A stretch of 64,000 bases of DNA from Clostridia bacterium (GTDB taxonomy: Bacteria; Bacillota; Clostridia; Christensenellales; SZUA-584): the NCBI GenBank assembly GCA_018648645.1, contig JABGQS010000002.1, positions 62,001 to 126,000 of the forward strand, given 5' to 3'. Positions 19,737-28,558 of the stretch are shown in pieces (the stretch's first letter is position 1; each line of letters begins with the position of its first letter). The position numbers and the translations under genes were made by a program. A model generated the notes under the pieces. That model ran no database searches and was not told the DNA's origin. It was given only the letters and a program-made list of their open reading frames with translations.

Positions 19737-20594
19737 CTAGTCTTTCTTCTTTTTTATGTAGCTGATGCTGTATGTGTTTGGACCCGCGTGTGCAGAGACG
19801 ACGCAGCTTGCACGCACGGAGTAGACGTTCTCAAAATAGTTTTTTGCGACCACCTTTTCATAAAGAGATGGACGCAGCTGCTTTTCGTCGGGCGTGGATG
19901 CTACAAACGCGACCTCGGGGTCTATGTCCCCTAGATTCTCGAGCCGTTTGTCGATGTATTTGGCAGCAACTTTTGCTGTGGGACCTCGGAACATTTCTCC
20001 CTGCACCAAAAAACCGTCCTTGGCTGTTATCTCCGGCTTTAGCTTGAGAGAGCTGGCTGCCATTGCTTTGACGACGGATGCCCGCCCGCTGCGCCGCAGA
20101 AACTCAAGAGTCTCGGGAACGAAGCTGGTGAACACGCGCGGGATTATGTCATTTATCGCAGCGACAATCTCTTCGTGGGATTTACCTTACTGCGCAAGCT
20201 TTGCCGCTTTGTACGCGATGCATGCCGTGCCGGCAGATATGCTTCGCCCATCTATGATCTGCACCTTGACACCCTTAACCATGTCGGCGGCGATTTGCGC
20301 GACTTGACACGTTGCCGTCGTTTCGGACGATGTGCCGATAAACACTATGTCTTGCTTGGCTTTTTCGCACGACTTGAACGCTTTTAGAAAGTCGTCTACG
20401 CTCGGCGCGGATGTTGTCGGCGGCTTGTCCGTTTTGTTTGACCACGCAACAACTTCCTCGGGGGTAATCTCCTGCCATTCTCTGTAGCTGACCTCGCCAA
20501 GCAGTACGTATAGGGTGACAACACCGATATCAAGCTCTTCGAATAGATCGCGCGGCAGATCGCACGTAGAGTCTACAATAATTTTTACATTCAT
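19737..20594 (-). pseudogene. DegV family protein interrupted by an in-frame TAA
   Basis: ORFs 20187..20594 and 19737..20135 are in the same frame (459 nt offset = 153 codons) and separated only by TAA at 20187-20189; both halves read as DegV. Confidence 0.8.
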
Positions 20595-20792
20595 ATGGAG
20601 CCTCCGATCATTAATATATCCTCACTGTTTCGTATAACTAATAATATCATAGTAATTGCTAAAAACAGCGCCCTGTATTTTATATTTAATATTCGTAAAC
20701 AAATCTTATTTTTTGAATACCCGGCAATTGTGCTTGCAATAAAGGTTTTTTGGAGAGGAGAGCCGAACATTGAAATATAGTAAACTGAGAGC

Positions 20793-21809
20793 ATGGGAGT
20801 GTCTATGAATTCTTTTGAGCGAGTACGCGCGATTATTGACGGTGACGACTTTGACCGACCGGCTGTGATTGCGCCCGTGTCCATCGCCACTTATGAGAGC
20901 TGCAAGGCGCTTGGCATCGATTTTGCTAAAGCGCACCAGGGCCCCGAGGCTGCTGCTGCACTTGCGGTGTATCCGCACTTGAACCTCGGGTTTGATAGTG
21001 CGATGCCTTATTTCAGCGTTGTGCTGGAGGCGGCTGCGCTTGGCGAGACGATAGACTGGGGCAGCGACCTTGATATGCCGGCGCAAAAGTATCTACCGGG
21101 ACATTATGCTAAGGACTTTGATATGCCGGGCGATTTCCTTGACCGCGCGCCGATCAAAGCGATGCTGGACGCTATAAAGCTGATTCGCAAAAAACATGGC
21201 AGCGAGGTGTTTATCTTCGGTAAGGTGATGGGTGCTTGGACGCTGGGGCTGCACCTTTGCGGGACGGAAAACTTTTTGATTGACACGCTTATTGATAAGG
21301 AAAGAGTGCATTATCTGCTGGGTAAGTATAAGCAAATAACACAGGTGTTTGCGCAGGCGCAGCTCTGTGCCGGCGCGGATATGATTACCATGGCGGATCA
21401 TATTACCGGCGATCTTGCCAGCAGGGAAACGTATGTGGAGTTCTTGCAGCCGATACACCGAAATTTGCTGAAGCAGTTTGACAAAACCACGTTTGTGCTG
21501 CATTGCTGCGGCAAGACGCTTGACAGGATACCGCTGTTCAATGAGGCGGGGTTTGATTTGTTTCACTTTGAGAGCAAGAACGATGCGGGCAAGGCGATAG
21601 AGTTGGCGGGCGATATGATGCTGACAGGAAACATTAACATACCCGACACTTTGTATGCCGGGGCGCCTGATGATGTTGGGCAGGAAGTAACGCAAATCTT
21701 AAAGAGCGGAATCAAGCTCATCTCGCCAGAGTGCGCGCTTCCGCTGCAAACGAGAAACGAGAATCTTTTGGCGATATCACAAACCGTGATAAATAGGAAT
21801 CATCAATAA
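20793..21809 (+). CDS. Uroporphyrinogen decarboxylase / MtaA-CmuA-type methyltransferase family protein
   Basis: FERVRAIIDGDDFDRPAVIAPVSI; HCCGKTLDRIPLFNEAGFD; DMMLTGNINIPDTL. Confidence 0.8.
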   Translation: MGVSMNSFERVRAIIDGDDFDRPAVIAPVSIATYESCKALGIDFAKAHQGPEAAAALAVYPHLNLGFDSAMPYFSVVLEAAALGETIDWGSDLDMPAQKYLPGHYAKDFDMPGDFLDRAPIKAMLDAIKLIRKKHGSEVFIFGKVMGAWTLGLHLCGTENFLIDTLIDKERVHYLLGKYKQITQVFAQAQLCAGADMITMADHITGDLASRETYVEFLQPIHRNLLKQFDKTTFVLHCCGKTLDRIPLFNEAGFDLFHFESKNDAGKAIELAGDMMLTGNINIPDTLYAGAPDDVGQEVTQILKSGIKLISPECALPLQTRNENLLAISQTVINRNHQ

Positions 21810-21825
21810 ATTTTAGGGGGACGGT

Positions 21826-23085
21826 ATGGAGAAAATCAAAACGAAACTGACGAAAACCGAGAGGAGCTGGATACTGTATGACTGCGGTAACAGTGCGTAT
21901 TCCATCGCGATTACGACAGCGCTGCTACCTGTGTATTTCGGTATCTTTAACGGCGGAAGCACGATGGACATCGGTTATTATAACTCGCTGGCAAGCATAC
22001 TCGTCGCGATTTTGGCACCGATACTTGGCACCATCGCCGACTATAAGAATTATAAGAAGAGGTTCTTTATATTCTTCTTCCTACTTGGCGTTGTGTTTAC
22101 CGCAAGCCTTGCCGCTGTGCCTGACGGCATGGTCGGTATGCTGGTTATTTTCTATATCATAACTTGCATTGGGTTTGCCGGGGCGAATATATTTTATGAT
22201 TCGTTCCTTGTTGATGTTACCGGCAACAAGCGAATGGACAGGGTCTCGACCAGCGGATTTGCGTATGGGTATATCGCAAGCGTCATACCGTTTGCCATCA
22301 GCCTTGGAGTAATCTTTATACTCGGGTTTGACAATATGTTGGGTTATCAGCTTGGGTTTGTCATCACGGCGGTGTGGTGGGGAATGTTCACTATCCCGTT
22401 CCTGCGGCGTGTTAAGCAAATCCATTACATAGAGCCGGAGAGAAAGCCGGTTGTAAACAGCTTTAAACGGCTTGGCAAAACGTTCAAGAATATACGGCAG
22501 TACAAAATCGTTTTTGCGTTTCTGATTGCTTACTTCCTCTACATCGACGGCGTGGACACCATCATCAAAATGGCCGTGCCTTATTCTACTGATGTGCTGG
22601 GGCTTGACGCAAGCAACGTTTTTTTGCTGTTGGGTATACTGCTCGTCATACAGATTATCGCGTTCCCGTTTGCGCTTTTGTATGGACGGCTGGCAAAGAG
22701 GTATGGCACAAAGCGCATGATTATTGTCGCGATATGCACATACATTGTCGCTTGCATCTTCGCTTCGCTGATGTTTGACATTTGGAACGTGTTTGTGCTT
22801 GGTGCGATGATAGGCTCTGCACAAGGCGGTATACAGGCGCTTTCACGCTCGTACTATGCGAAGATTATACCGAAGAAAAACAGCAACGAGTTCTTTGGGT
22901 TCTATAATGTGTTTGGCAAGTTTGCCGCGATTATCGGACCGGCGCTGATGGCGCTGATTGGCACGGTTACCGGGATGCCGAGACTCAGCATATTGGCGAT
23001 ATTGCCGCTGTTTGTAGTTGGGCTGATCCTCATGCTGAGGCTGCCGGAGCAAAGAGCTGAGATTGAGGAAATTAAAGAAGTATAA
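21826..23085 (+). CDS. MFS transporter, UMF1-type
   Basis: 12-TM-like; WILYDCGNSAYSIAITTALLPVYF N-terminus and GGIQALSRSYYAKIIPKKNSNEFFGFYNVFGKFAAIIGP. Confidence 0.9.
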   Translation: MEKIKTKLTKTERSWILYDCGNSAYSIAITTALLPVYFGIFNGGSTMDIGYYNSLASILVAILAPILGTIADYKNYKKRFFIFFFLLGVVFTASLAAVPDGMVGMLVIFYIITCIGFAGANIFYDSFLVDVTGNKRMDRVSTSGFAYGYIASVIPFAISLGVIFILGFDNMLGYQLGFVITAVWWGMFTIPFLRRVKQIHYIEPERKPVVNSFKRLGKTFKNIRQYKIVFAFLIAYFLYIDGVDTIIKMAVPYSTDVLGLDASNVFLLLGILLVIQIIAFPFALLYGRLAKRYGTKRMIIVAICTYIVACIFASLMFDIWNVFVLGAMIGSAQGGIQALSRSYYAKIIPKKNSNEFFGFYNVFGKFAAIIGPALMALIGTVTGMPRLSILAILPLFVVGLILMLRLPEQRAEIEEIKEV

Positions 23086-23096
23086 ACTGTGAAACG

Positions 23097-23129
23097 AAGA
23101 CGGATGGCAAAACGCTGTCCGTCTTTTTT
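23097..23129 (+). terminator. Rho-independent terminator after MFS gene
   Basis: GACGGA...TCCGTC followed by TTTTTT. Confidence 0.8.
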
Positions 23130-23150
23130 CGAAAATAGTAGGTGTGACAT

Positions 23151-23582
23151 ATGAATTATGAGCGGATGCTGGACAAAGAGGTGACACCGTCGGAGAGCGA
23201 CATTGTCGAGAACATCGGAGAGCGGGCGCAGCTTTGGAAGCGCATACATGAATATATGGCGGCGAGCTGTGATTTTGAGCGCGAGCTGAAATTTTATGCG
23301 AAGAAGTATGGGTGGACTGTCAGGTATCGCAAAAGCGGCAGAACGCTTTGCAGCTTTTTCCCAGAGGCGGGCGCGTTCTCTGCATTGATAGTGCTTGGGA
23401 GCAAGGAAGCCGCCAAGGTGGAGTCGGTAAAAGAAAAGCTGAATGCGAATGTGAGAAGCGTGTTTGTGCAAACGGAGCAGCTGCGTGACGGCAAGTGGAT
23501 GTGGATACGGGTGCTTGAAGAGAGTGATGTTGAGTCGATAAAGATGTTGCTGGGCGCGAAGAGAAAGCCGAAATGCACGTGA
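23151..23582 (+). CDS. DUF3788-like protein
   Basis: LWKRIHEYMAASCDFERELKFYAKKYGWTVRYRKSGRTLCSFFPEAGAFSALIVLGSKE. Confidence 0.75.
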   Translation: MNYERMLDKEVTPSESDIVENIGERAQLWKRIHEYMAASCDFERELKFYAKKYGWTVRYRKSGRTLCSFFPEAGAFSALIVLGSKEAAKVESVKEKLNANVRSVFVQTEQLRDGKWMWIRVLEESDVESIKMLLGAKRKPKCT

Positions 23583-23610
23583 GCATGCGAGATATAACGC
23601 GAGCAAAAGA

Positions 23611-23638
23611 AAAGAGGCTGAAGTTCAGCCCCTTTTTT
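23611..23638 (+). terminator. Rho-independent terminator
   Basis: aggctgaagttcagcccctttttta. Confidence 0.75.
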
Positions 23639-23685
23639 ATTTGCCGATTAATATTGGCTTTGTTGCTCGGCGCCGTCTTGTACTA

Positions 23686-23757
23686 TCAATAGAACAGTCC
23701 GCTGATAATCGCGTATGTGCCGAAGCTGACTGCGTTTGACGCAATTAAAAAATGCGA
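23686..23757 (-). pseudogene. C-terminal remnant similar to end of the adjacent membrane protein
   Basis: Minus-strand translation HFLIASNAVSFGTYAIISGLFY* resembles FTFAANAISWGIYAAITKSFI* at the end of 23770..24564. Confidence 0.5.
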
Positions 23758-23769
23758 ATACCCTCATAC

Positions 23770-24564
23770 TCAGATGAAACTTTTTGTGATTGCAGCGTAT
23801 ATTCCCCAACTAATAGCATTGGCAGCGAATGTGAATATTAGCAGACGCCACTTATTAATACCCATATACTTCTTTCTATAAAACATATACTCAGCCCCAA
23901 ACACAATGAGTTCCAGAATAAGCACGAGCCAGAAATAGCTTACTCTGAACTGCCACATTGCTATGAGCAAAATAATATTCATTACAGGGTTTGTCACTAA
24001 ATTAGCAAACAATACATATCTATATGGCTTTATTTTGAAAAGAAGAGCCGCAAGAAATTCTATTAACAGTGCAACACAGCAGGCAAAAATGAGTGGAATC
24101 AGTTGGTATCCTGAGTAAAAATATTTTAAAAAATCGTATTTTACCAAACTACGCTTTAGTAAATTTCTCTCTACATTATAGTGATAATTTGAATTGTCAA
24201 TCAAATCAATTACTCTTGAGTGCTGCACTTCACCATCAGAAAAGTTTATCATAATCTGAAAACTTTTAAAATGATTCGCTTCATTTGTGAAACCAAATAT
24301 CCGTTCAACCCGATTCTCCGTTCTCTTTATCCAATAGTCTCCGAAAGAGTTGAACCTTTCCATTGATGAGTATTCATACATCAATTCCTTGTTGTCATTC
24401 TCCTCATATCCATATATGGTTAGTGTTTCTATATTACTGCAATCGTCTAGTAGCAATTCGTGCGTATATTTTTCAGGAATTGCAGGGTTAGCAAAGGCGA
24501 TTGTCGGGAAAGTGAGCAGCAATAGCAACACTAGAATTGCGAATAGTGACTTTTTCTTGCGCAT
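23770..24564 (-). CDS. Hypothetical secreted/membrane protein
   Basis: MRKKKSLFAILVLLLLLTFPTIAFANPAIPEKYTHELLLDDCSN signal peptide, multiple TM segments C-terminally; RBS aggagg. Confidence 0.75.
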   Translation of the reverse strand: MRKKKSLFAILVLLLLLTFPTIAFANPAIPEKYTHELLLDDCSNIETLTIYGYEENDNKELMYEYSSMERFNSFGDYWIKRTENRVERIFGFTNEANHFKSFQIMINFSDGEVQHSRVIDLIDNSNYHYNVERNLLKRSLVKYDFLKYFYSGYQLIPLIFACCVALLIEFLAALLFKIKPYRYVLFANLVTNPVMNIILLIAMWQFRVSYFWLVLILELIVFGAEYMFYRKKYMGINKWRLLIFTFAANAISWGIYAAITKSFI

Positions 24565-24651
24565 GAGTTTTCCTCCAATAAAAGAAGTTCTTGTTATATT
24601 ATACCATAGAATTGTGATTGAGAATGTTGAATTGTAAAAAGTTTTGTCGCG

Positions 24652-24891
24652 ATAAAAGCCGGCTAAAGCCGGGGCGGTGGCTGACCTGGTTTTTTCCCCC
24701 ACATTCGCCGGCGGGACGTTTCGCTACTAAGGCGTTTGCCTCCCCACTACTGGGCCTCTCGGGAAACACTTGCGTGCACCCGGCCGGACTGACATCTAAA
24801 CCGCGCTATGCTCACCGGGCAATTTTACCCGGCTTACGTGGATCGTTTTGCCCGCGACTGGCATCGACTTTCAACCACAGACCCACCGCCT
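24652..24891 (-). ncRNA. Free-standing structured small RNA candidate (~240 nt)
   Basis: Perfect promoter on minus strand (TTGACA 24927-24922, 17-nt spacer, TATAAT 24904-24899); 5' GGCGGTGG (24890-24883) pairs with 3' CCACCGCC (24680-24673); internal hairpins; terminator CCGGC-TTTA-GCCGGCTTTT at 24654-24674; no convincing ORF. Confidence 0.75.
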
Positions 24892-24898
24892 ATTGCTA

Positions 24899-24927
24899 AT
24901 TATACGTGCTGCAAAAACGTGTGTCAA
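24899..24927 (-). promoter_or_regulatory. Consensus sigma-A promoter of ncRNA candidate
   Basis: TTGACA-N17-TATAAT exact. Confidence 0.85.
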
Positions 24928-25026
24928 TTGCGCGTGGTGCAGCGCAGGGACAAGAAACTGCAACTATTGCAAATTAATGCTTTCATGTTATAATAACAGT
25001 GATTAAGACTGCTATAAACGAAAACG

Positions 25027-25344
25027 ATGAAAATTGAGGTGTTGAGAATGGCAGGAAGCGATTATAAGGCAATGAGTGAAAGCGAACTTAGAGGCGTTGC
25101 ACAGCGGCGTTATTTTATCAAGCGCGGGTTTTATTATCATTTTGGTGTGTTTTTGGTTGTGTGCGCGGTGATGCTGCTTCTCTATTTTTTGACCGGCGAA
25201 GGGTATCCTTGGTTTGCATGGCCGATTGGGCTTTGGGGACTGTTTATTGTCGGGCATATCGTTGGCACGATTAACTCGCTAAGAAGAATTGACGGGAAAC
25301 CGAGCGCGGTGGACAGAGAGATGAACCGATTGCGCAAAAAATAA
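25027..25344 (+). CDS. 2TM domain-containing protein
   Basis: Two hydrophobic segments flanked by RRYFIKRGFYYHFGVFLVV and FVIGH-like/NSLRRIDG sequence. Confidence 0.75.
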   Translation: MKIEVLRMAGSDYKAMSESELRGVAQRRYFIKRGFYYHFGVFLVVCAVMLLLYFLTGEGYPWFAWPIGLWGLFIVGHIVGTINSLRRIDGKPSAVDREMNRLRKK

Positions 25345-25372
25345 CGGATTTAGGGATTTTTAAGGAGGTGGT

Positions 25373-25438
25373 ATGCGTGGACGCAGACCCGAAACATTTA
25401 TGCAAAAAAAGCGACGTGCATACCGCAAGGCAAGCTAA
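25373..25438 (+). CDS. Possible 21-aa basic leader peptide upstream of corA
   Basis: AAGGAGGTGGT-ATG: MRGRRPETFMQKKRRAYRKAS*; excellent SD, short intergenic gap to corA. Confidence 0.4.
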   Translation: MRGRRPETFMQKKRRAYRKAS

Positions 25439-25499
25439 TGTGGCACATCGCTAAACACGCCCTTGATAAGGGACACCGAATAGAAAGGCGGTGCTTGCC

Positions 25500-26432
25500 A
25501 TGATTTACTATCACAAAACGGAAGAAAACAAGCTCATAAACCAAGACGCTCCGTGCCCGGGTACGTGGATTCATCTTCTTGACCCGACGCAGCAGGAGAT
25601 TGACGACATTGCTATGGCGCTGGGCGTTGAGCAGGATTTTCTTACCGCGGCACTTGACGAAGAAGAAACGCCTCATACAGACAGAGAGGACGACCAAACG
25701 CTTATTGTCGTCGACATTCCTGTCGTCGAGCCGGAAGGCACTTCATTTTTGTATAACTCCATACCATTGGCTATTATACTGCTGCCCGACATGGTCATTA
25801 CTGTGTGCCTGGAGGAAACCACAATTATCGAAGACTTTATGGAAAACCGTGTGCGCGGGTTTGACACGTGCAAAAAAACGCGGTTTGTTTTGCAGCTGCT
25901 TTATAAGTCGAGCACGAAGTATTTGCAGTATCTGAGGCAGATAGACAAAGCAACGACCATTGTCGAGAATGCGCTGCACAAGAACATGAAAAACCGCGAG
26001 CTTATGGGAATGCTCAAGCTCGAAAAATCGCTGGTGTTCTTTTCGACATCACTGAAAAGCAACGATATTGTGCTTGAAAAGCTGACCAAAACGAGCATCA
26101 TAAAGAAGTACCCCGAGGACACAGATTTACTGGAAGACGTTATTATCGAGAACAAGCAGGCGATTGAGATGGCGGAGATATACCGCAACATTTTGACGGG
26201 AACGATGACAACGTTTGCTTCCATCATCAGCAACAACTTAAACAACGTCATGAAGTTCTTGACCGCGATTACCATTATCATCGCTGTCCCAACGCTGATT
26301 GCAAGCTTTTGGGGCATGAATGTGCCGGTGCCGTTTGCGGGCACGCCGTGGGGCTTTGGCATTATGATGGGGCTCTCGCTGTTGTTTGCAGGCGTTACCG
26401 TGTTTATATTGTGGCGAAGAAGGATGTTGTAA
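25500..26432 (+). CDS. corA: CorA family magnesium/divalent cation transporter
   Basis: C-terminal TM with GMNVPVPF (GMN motif) ...ASFWGMN. Confidence 0.95.
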   Translation: MIYYHKTEENKLINQDAPCPGTWIHLLDPTQQEIDDIAMALGVEQDFLTAALDEEETPHTDREDDQTLIVVDIPVVEPEGTSFLYNSIPLAIILLPDMVITVCLEETTIIEDFMENRVRGFDTCKKTRFVLQLLYKSSTKYLQYLRQIDKATTIVENALHKNMKNRELMGMLKLEKSLVFFSTSLKSNDIVLEKLTKTSIIKKYPEDTDLLEDVIIENKQAIEMAEIYRNILTGTMTTFASIISNNLNNVMKFLTAITIIIAVPTLIASFWGMNVPVPFAGTPWGFGIMMGLSLLFAGVTVFILWRRRML

Positions 26433-26435
26433 CCA

Positions 26436-26642
26436 ATGGCATTATTGAAGTTTATATGTAACGAATGCAAAACAGTTTATGAAGAGCTGACAAGCGCAGA
26501 CACACGGCCGCCATGCCCGGAATGCGGGTCACCAAACATACAGCGATATTATCAGGGTAAGTGTTATTTTGGCGGTGGCGTCGCGGGTGGCAGCGAATGC
26601 AACAAGAGCAGCTGCAGCAGCTGCAGCGGGTGCGCCAGCTAA
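26436..26642 (+). CDS. FmdB-type zinc ribbon protein
   Basis: CNECKTVYEELTSADTRPPCPECGSPNIQRYYQGKCYFGGG, Cys-rich tail. Confidence 0.8.
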   Translation: MALLKFICNECKTVYEELTSADTRPPCPECGSPNIQRYYQGKCYFGGGVAGGSECNKSSCSSCSGCAS

Positions 26643-26648
26643 TTTTCA

Positions 26649-27422
26649 ATGGAGATAAAAATGGGTGAAGGTCACAGAGCGCGAATGACGGCTCGCTTTT
26701 TAAAAGGCGGGTTCGATAATTTCGAGGAACACGAGGTGCTCGAATACATGTTGTTCTATGCGCTGCCGCGCGTGAACACCAACGATATCGCTCATCGGCT
26801 GCTTAAAAAGTTTGGCAGCCTTGCCGGTGTGCTTGAAGCCGGTGAAGCGGATATTGCGCTCGTTAAAGGCATGGGCGACAAATCTGCGGCGTATTTAACA
26901 ATGTTCCCCGATTTGCTACGCGCGTACAAAAAAAGCAAGATTGGCAGGAAGCCCGCGCTAAGGTCTATCAAGCAAGCGTGCGAGTTTTGCGTGGCGATGT
27001 TGTTTGGCAAGCCTTATGAAGAGTTTTACGTAATGTGGCTCAATACTCAAAACCGCGTGATACACAGCGAGAAGCTGAGTGAAGGCGGTATCAAGGAGTC
27101 GCCTGTGTATACCGACAAAGTGGCGGCAAGTGCGCTAAGACACCATGCTGTAAAAGCGATTATCGCGCACAATCACCCGGGCGGAAACCTGTCGCCGTCA
27201 CCTAGCGATCTGACCACAACGCAACTGATACTAAATGCACTTGCTTTGCTGAACATCGAGCTTGTTGACCACATCATCGTTAGCAACGAGCAGACGTTTA
27301 GCTTTCAGGCAGATTCGCTGATGGGCAAGCGCGAGATTAAACAAACGGATGCGTATGCGGCAGAGTATTCGGGAGTGAGGCAGTTTGTTGCCGTGCTGGC
27401 AGAGGAAATAGGCAGCAGATAG
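26649..27422 (+). CDS. radC: RadC/JAB domain DNA repair protein
   Basis: AIIAHNHPGGNLSPSPSDLTTTQ JAB metal motif; N-terminal HhH. Confidence 0.9.
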   Translation: MEIKMGEGHRARMTARFLKGGFDNFEEHEVLEYMLFYALPRVNTNDIAHRLLKKFGSLAGVLEAGEADIALVKGMGDKSAAYLTMFPDLLRAYKKSKIGRKPALRSIKQACEFCVAMLFGKPYEEFYVMWLNTQNRVIHSEKLSEGGIKESPVYTDKVAASALRHHAVKAIIAHNHPGGNLSPSPSDLTTTQLILNALALLNIELVDHIIVSNEQTFSFQADSLMGKREIKQTDAYAAEYSGVRQFVAVLAEEIGSR

Positions 27423-27470
27423 CGAATATTATATATGAGTACACACGACTGATTATTAGGAGGCGGACAG

Positions 27471-27932
27471 ATGACGATTTCGTTTAAACCATTGGAGCAC
27501 ACGAGCAGCGAGCGGCTGGAGCAGATTATGGGCATTGAGAAGCAGGCGTTTGGCAAGGGTGCGCTCAGCGAGTATGTGATTGTGCCGATGCTGAGGTACG
27601 GCAAGGTGTATGCGGCAGTTGACGAGGATGACGATCCTATTGCGTGTGCGTATTTTATGCGCGATATAAACGAGATTGGCAATGCGTATTTGATGAGCGT
27701 TGCTGTGCTGCCTGTGTTTCGCGGCAAGGACGTTGGCACGGAGCTGCTAAAGTATGCGTTTACGCATCTGAAACGGTTTGGCATCACCAGCATACGCTTG
27801 ACTGTGGACCCTGCGAACTTCACGGCGCTGTCGGTATACAGAGAGAAACTCGGTTTCGCGGTGGTCGAGAATTCTAAGGACGAGTACGGCGAAGGCGAAG
27901 ACAGGCTCGTGATGGAGCTGGCGTTAAAATAA
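27471..27932 (+). CDS. GNAT N-acetyltransferase
   Basis: YLMSVAVLPVFRGKDVGTELLKYAFTHL, LSVYREKLGF. Confidence 0.9.
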   Translation: MTISFKPLEHTSSERLEQIMGIEKQAFGKGALSEYVIVPMLRYGKVYAAVDEDDDPIACAYFMRDINEIGNAYLMSVAVLPVFRGKDVGTELLKYAFTHLKRFGITSIRLTVDPANFTALSVYREKLGFAVVENSKDEYGEGEDRLVMELALK

Positions 27933-28300
27933 AATTGAGTTTACAAAAAATATATTGTCTGTTTACACATTATTCATATTAAAGGTATATGATAATAATT
28001 GTAGATAAGGCACTCAACATATATTGTGTGCCTCACAGGTAAGGCAACCAGCAATTTATATAGATTTGAGAGAAAGTGCTTGTAGGTAATTGGCACTTTT
28101 TCTTTGCAAAAATATCGCGGTTTTGCTTAAACAATCAGGTCATCCAAGGAAAATTTATATATATGGAAAATGTGCCGGGCAGACATCTTGGTGCTTTTTT
28201 CGTTTATGCAAAATCCGGCGGTGTCAATCGGGCGCTTTTCTGTTATAATGTCACAAGAGGTGAGCATTGGTGCCTCGCGAATGAAAGGAACAGGTATAAT

Positions 28301-28558
28301 ATGAGATTAGACAAGTATTTGAAGGTGTCGCGCATTATCAAGCGGCGCACAGTTGCCAGCGAAGCGTGTGACAAGAAGCGCGTGAGCGTGAACGGCAACG
28401 TGGCGAAGTCGGGCAAGGACATTAAGGTCGGCGACGAAATCGAAATACGCTTTGGCGCAAACACTTTGAAGGTGGCCGTTTTGCGTATGGCTGAGACGGT
28501 GCGCAAGGAAGACGCGGGCGAGATGTATGAAATATTAGAGGAAACACGAAATGGCTAG
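28301..28558 (+). CDS. rqcP: S4 domain RNA-binding protein (RqcP/YabO-like)
   Basis: [52 protein letters not shown]. Confidence 0.9.
   Translation: MRLDKYLKVSRIIKRRTVASEACDKKRVSVNGNVAKSGKDIKVGDEIEIRFGANTLKVAVLRMAETVRKEDAGEMYEILEETRNG

Noticed and set aside
24618-24899. 93-aa plus-strand ORF over the ncRNA candidate
   Set aside because: No RBS, unusual composition, and antisense to a segment with its own minus-strand promoter and terminator.
24640-24900. RNase P RNA, tmRNA or SRP RNA
   Set aside because: The conserved blocks I would expect (e.g. GAGGAAAGTCC and ACAGAAA for RNase P; TTCGA...CCACCA tmRNA end; GGAAGGAAGCA of SRP RNA) were not found; the ACCAGGTCAG match to SRP RNA appears coincidental.
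25345-25499. M-box Mg2+ riboswitch upstream of corA
   Set aside because: Conserved M-box core not seen; leader-peptide hypothesis listed instead.
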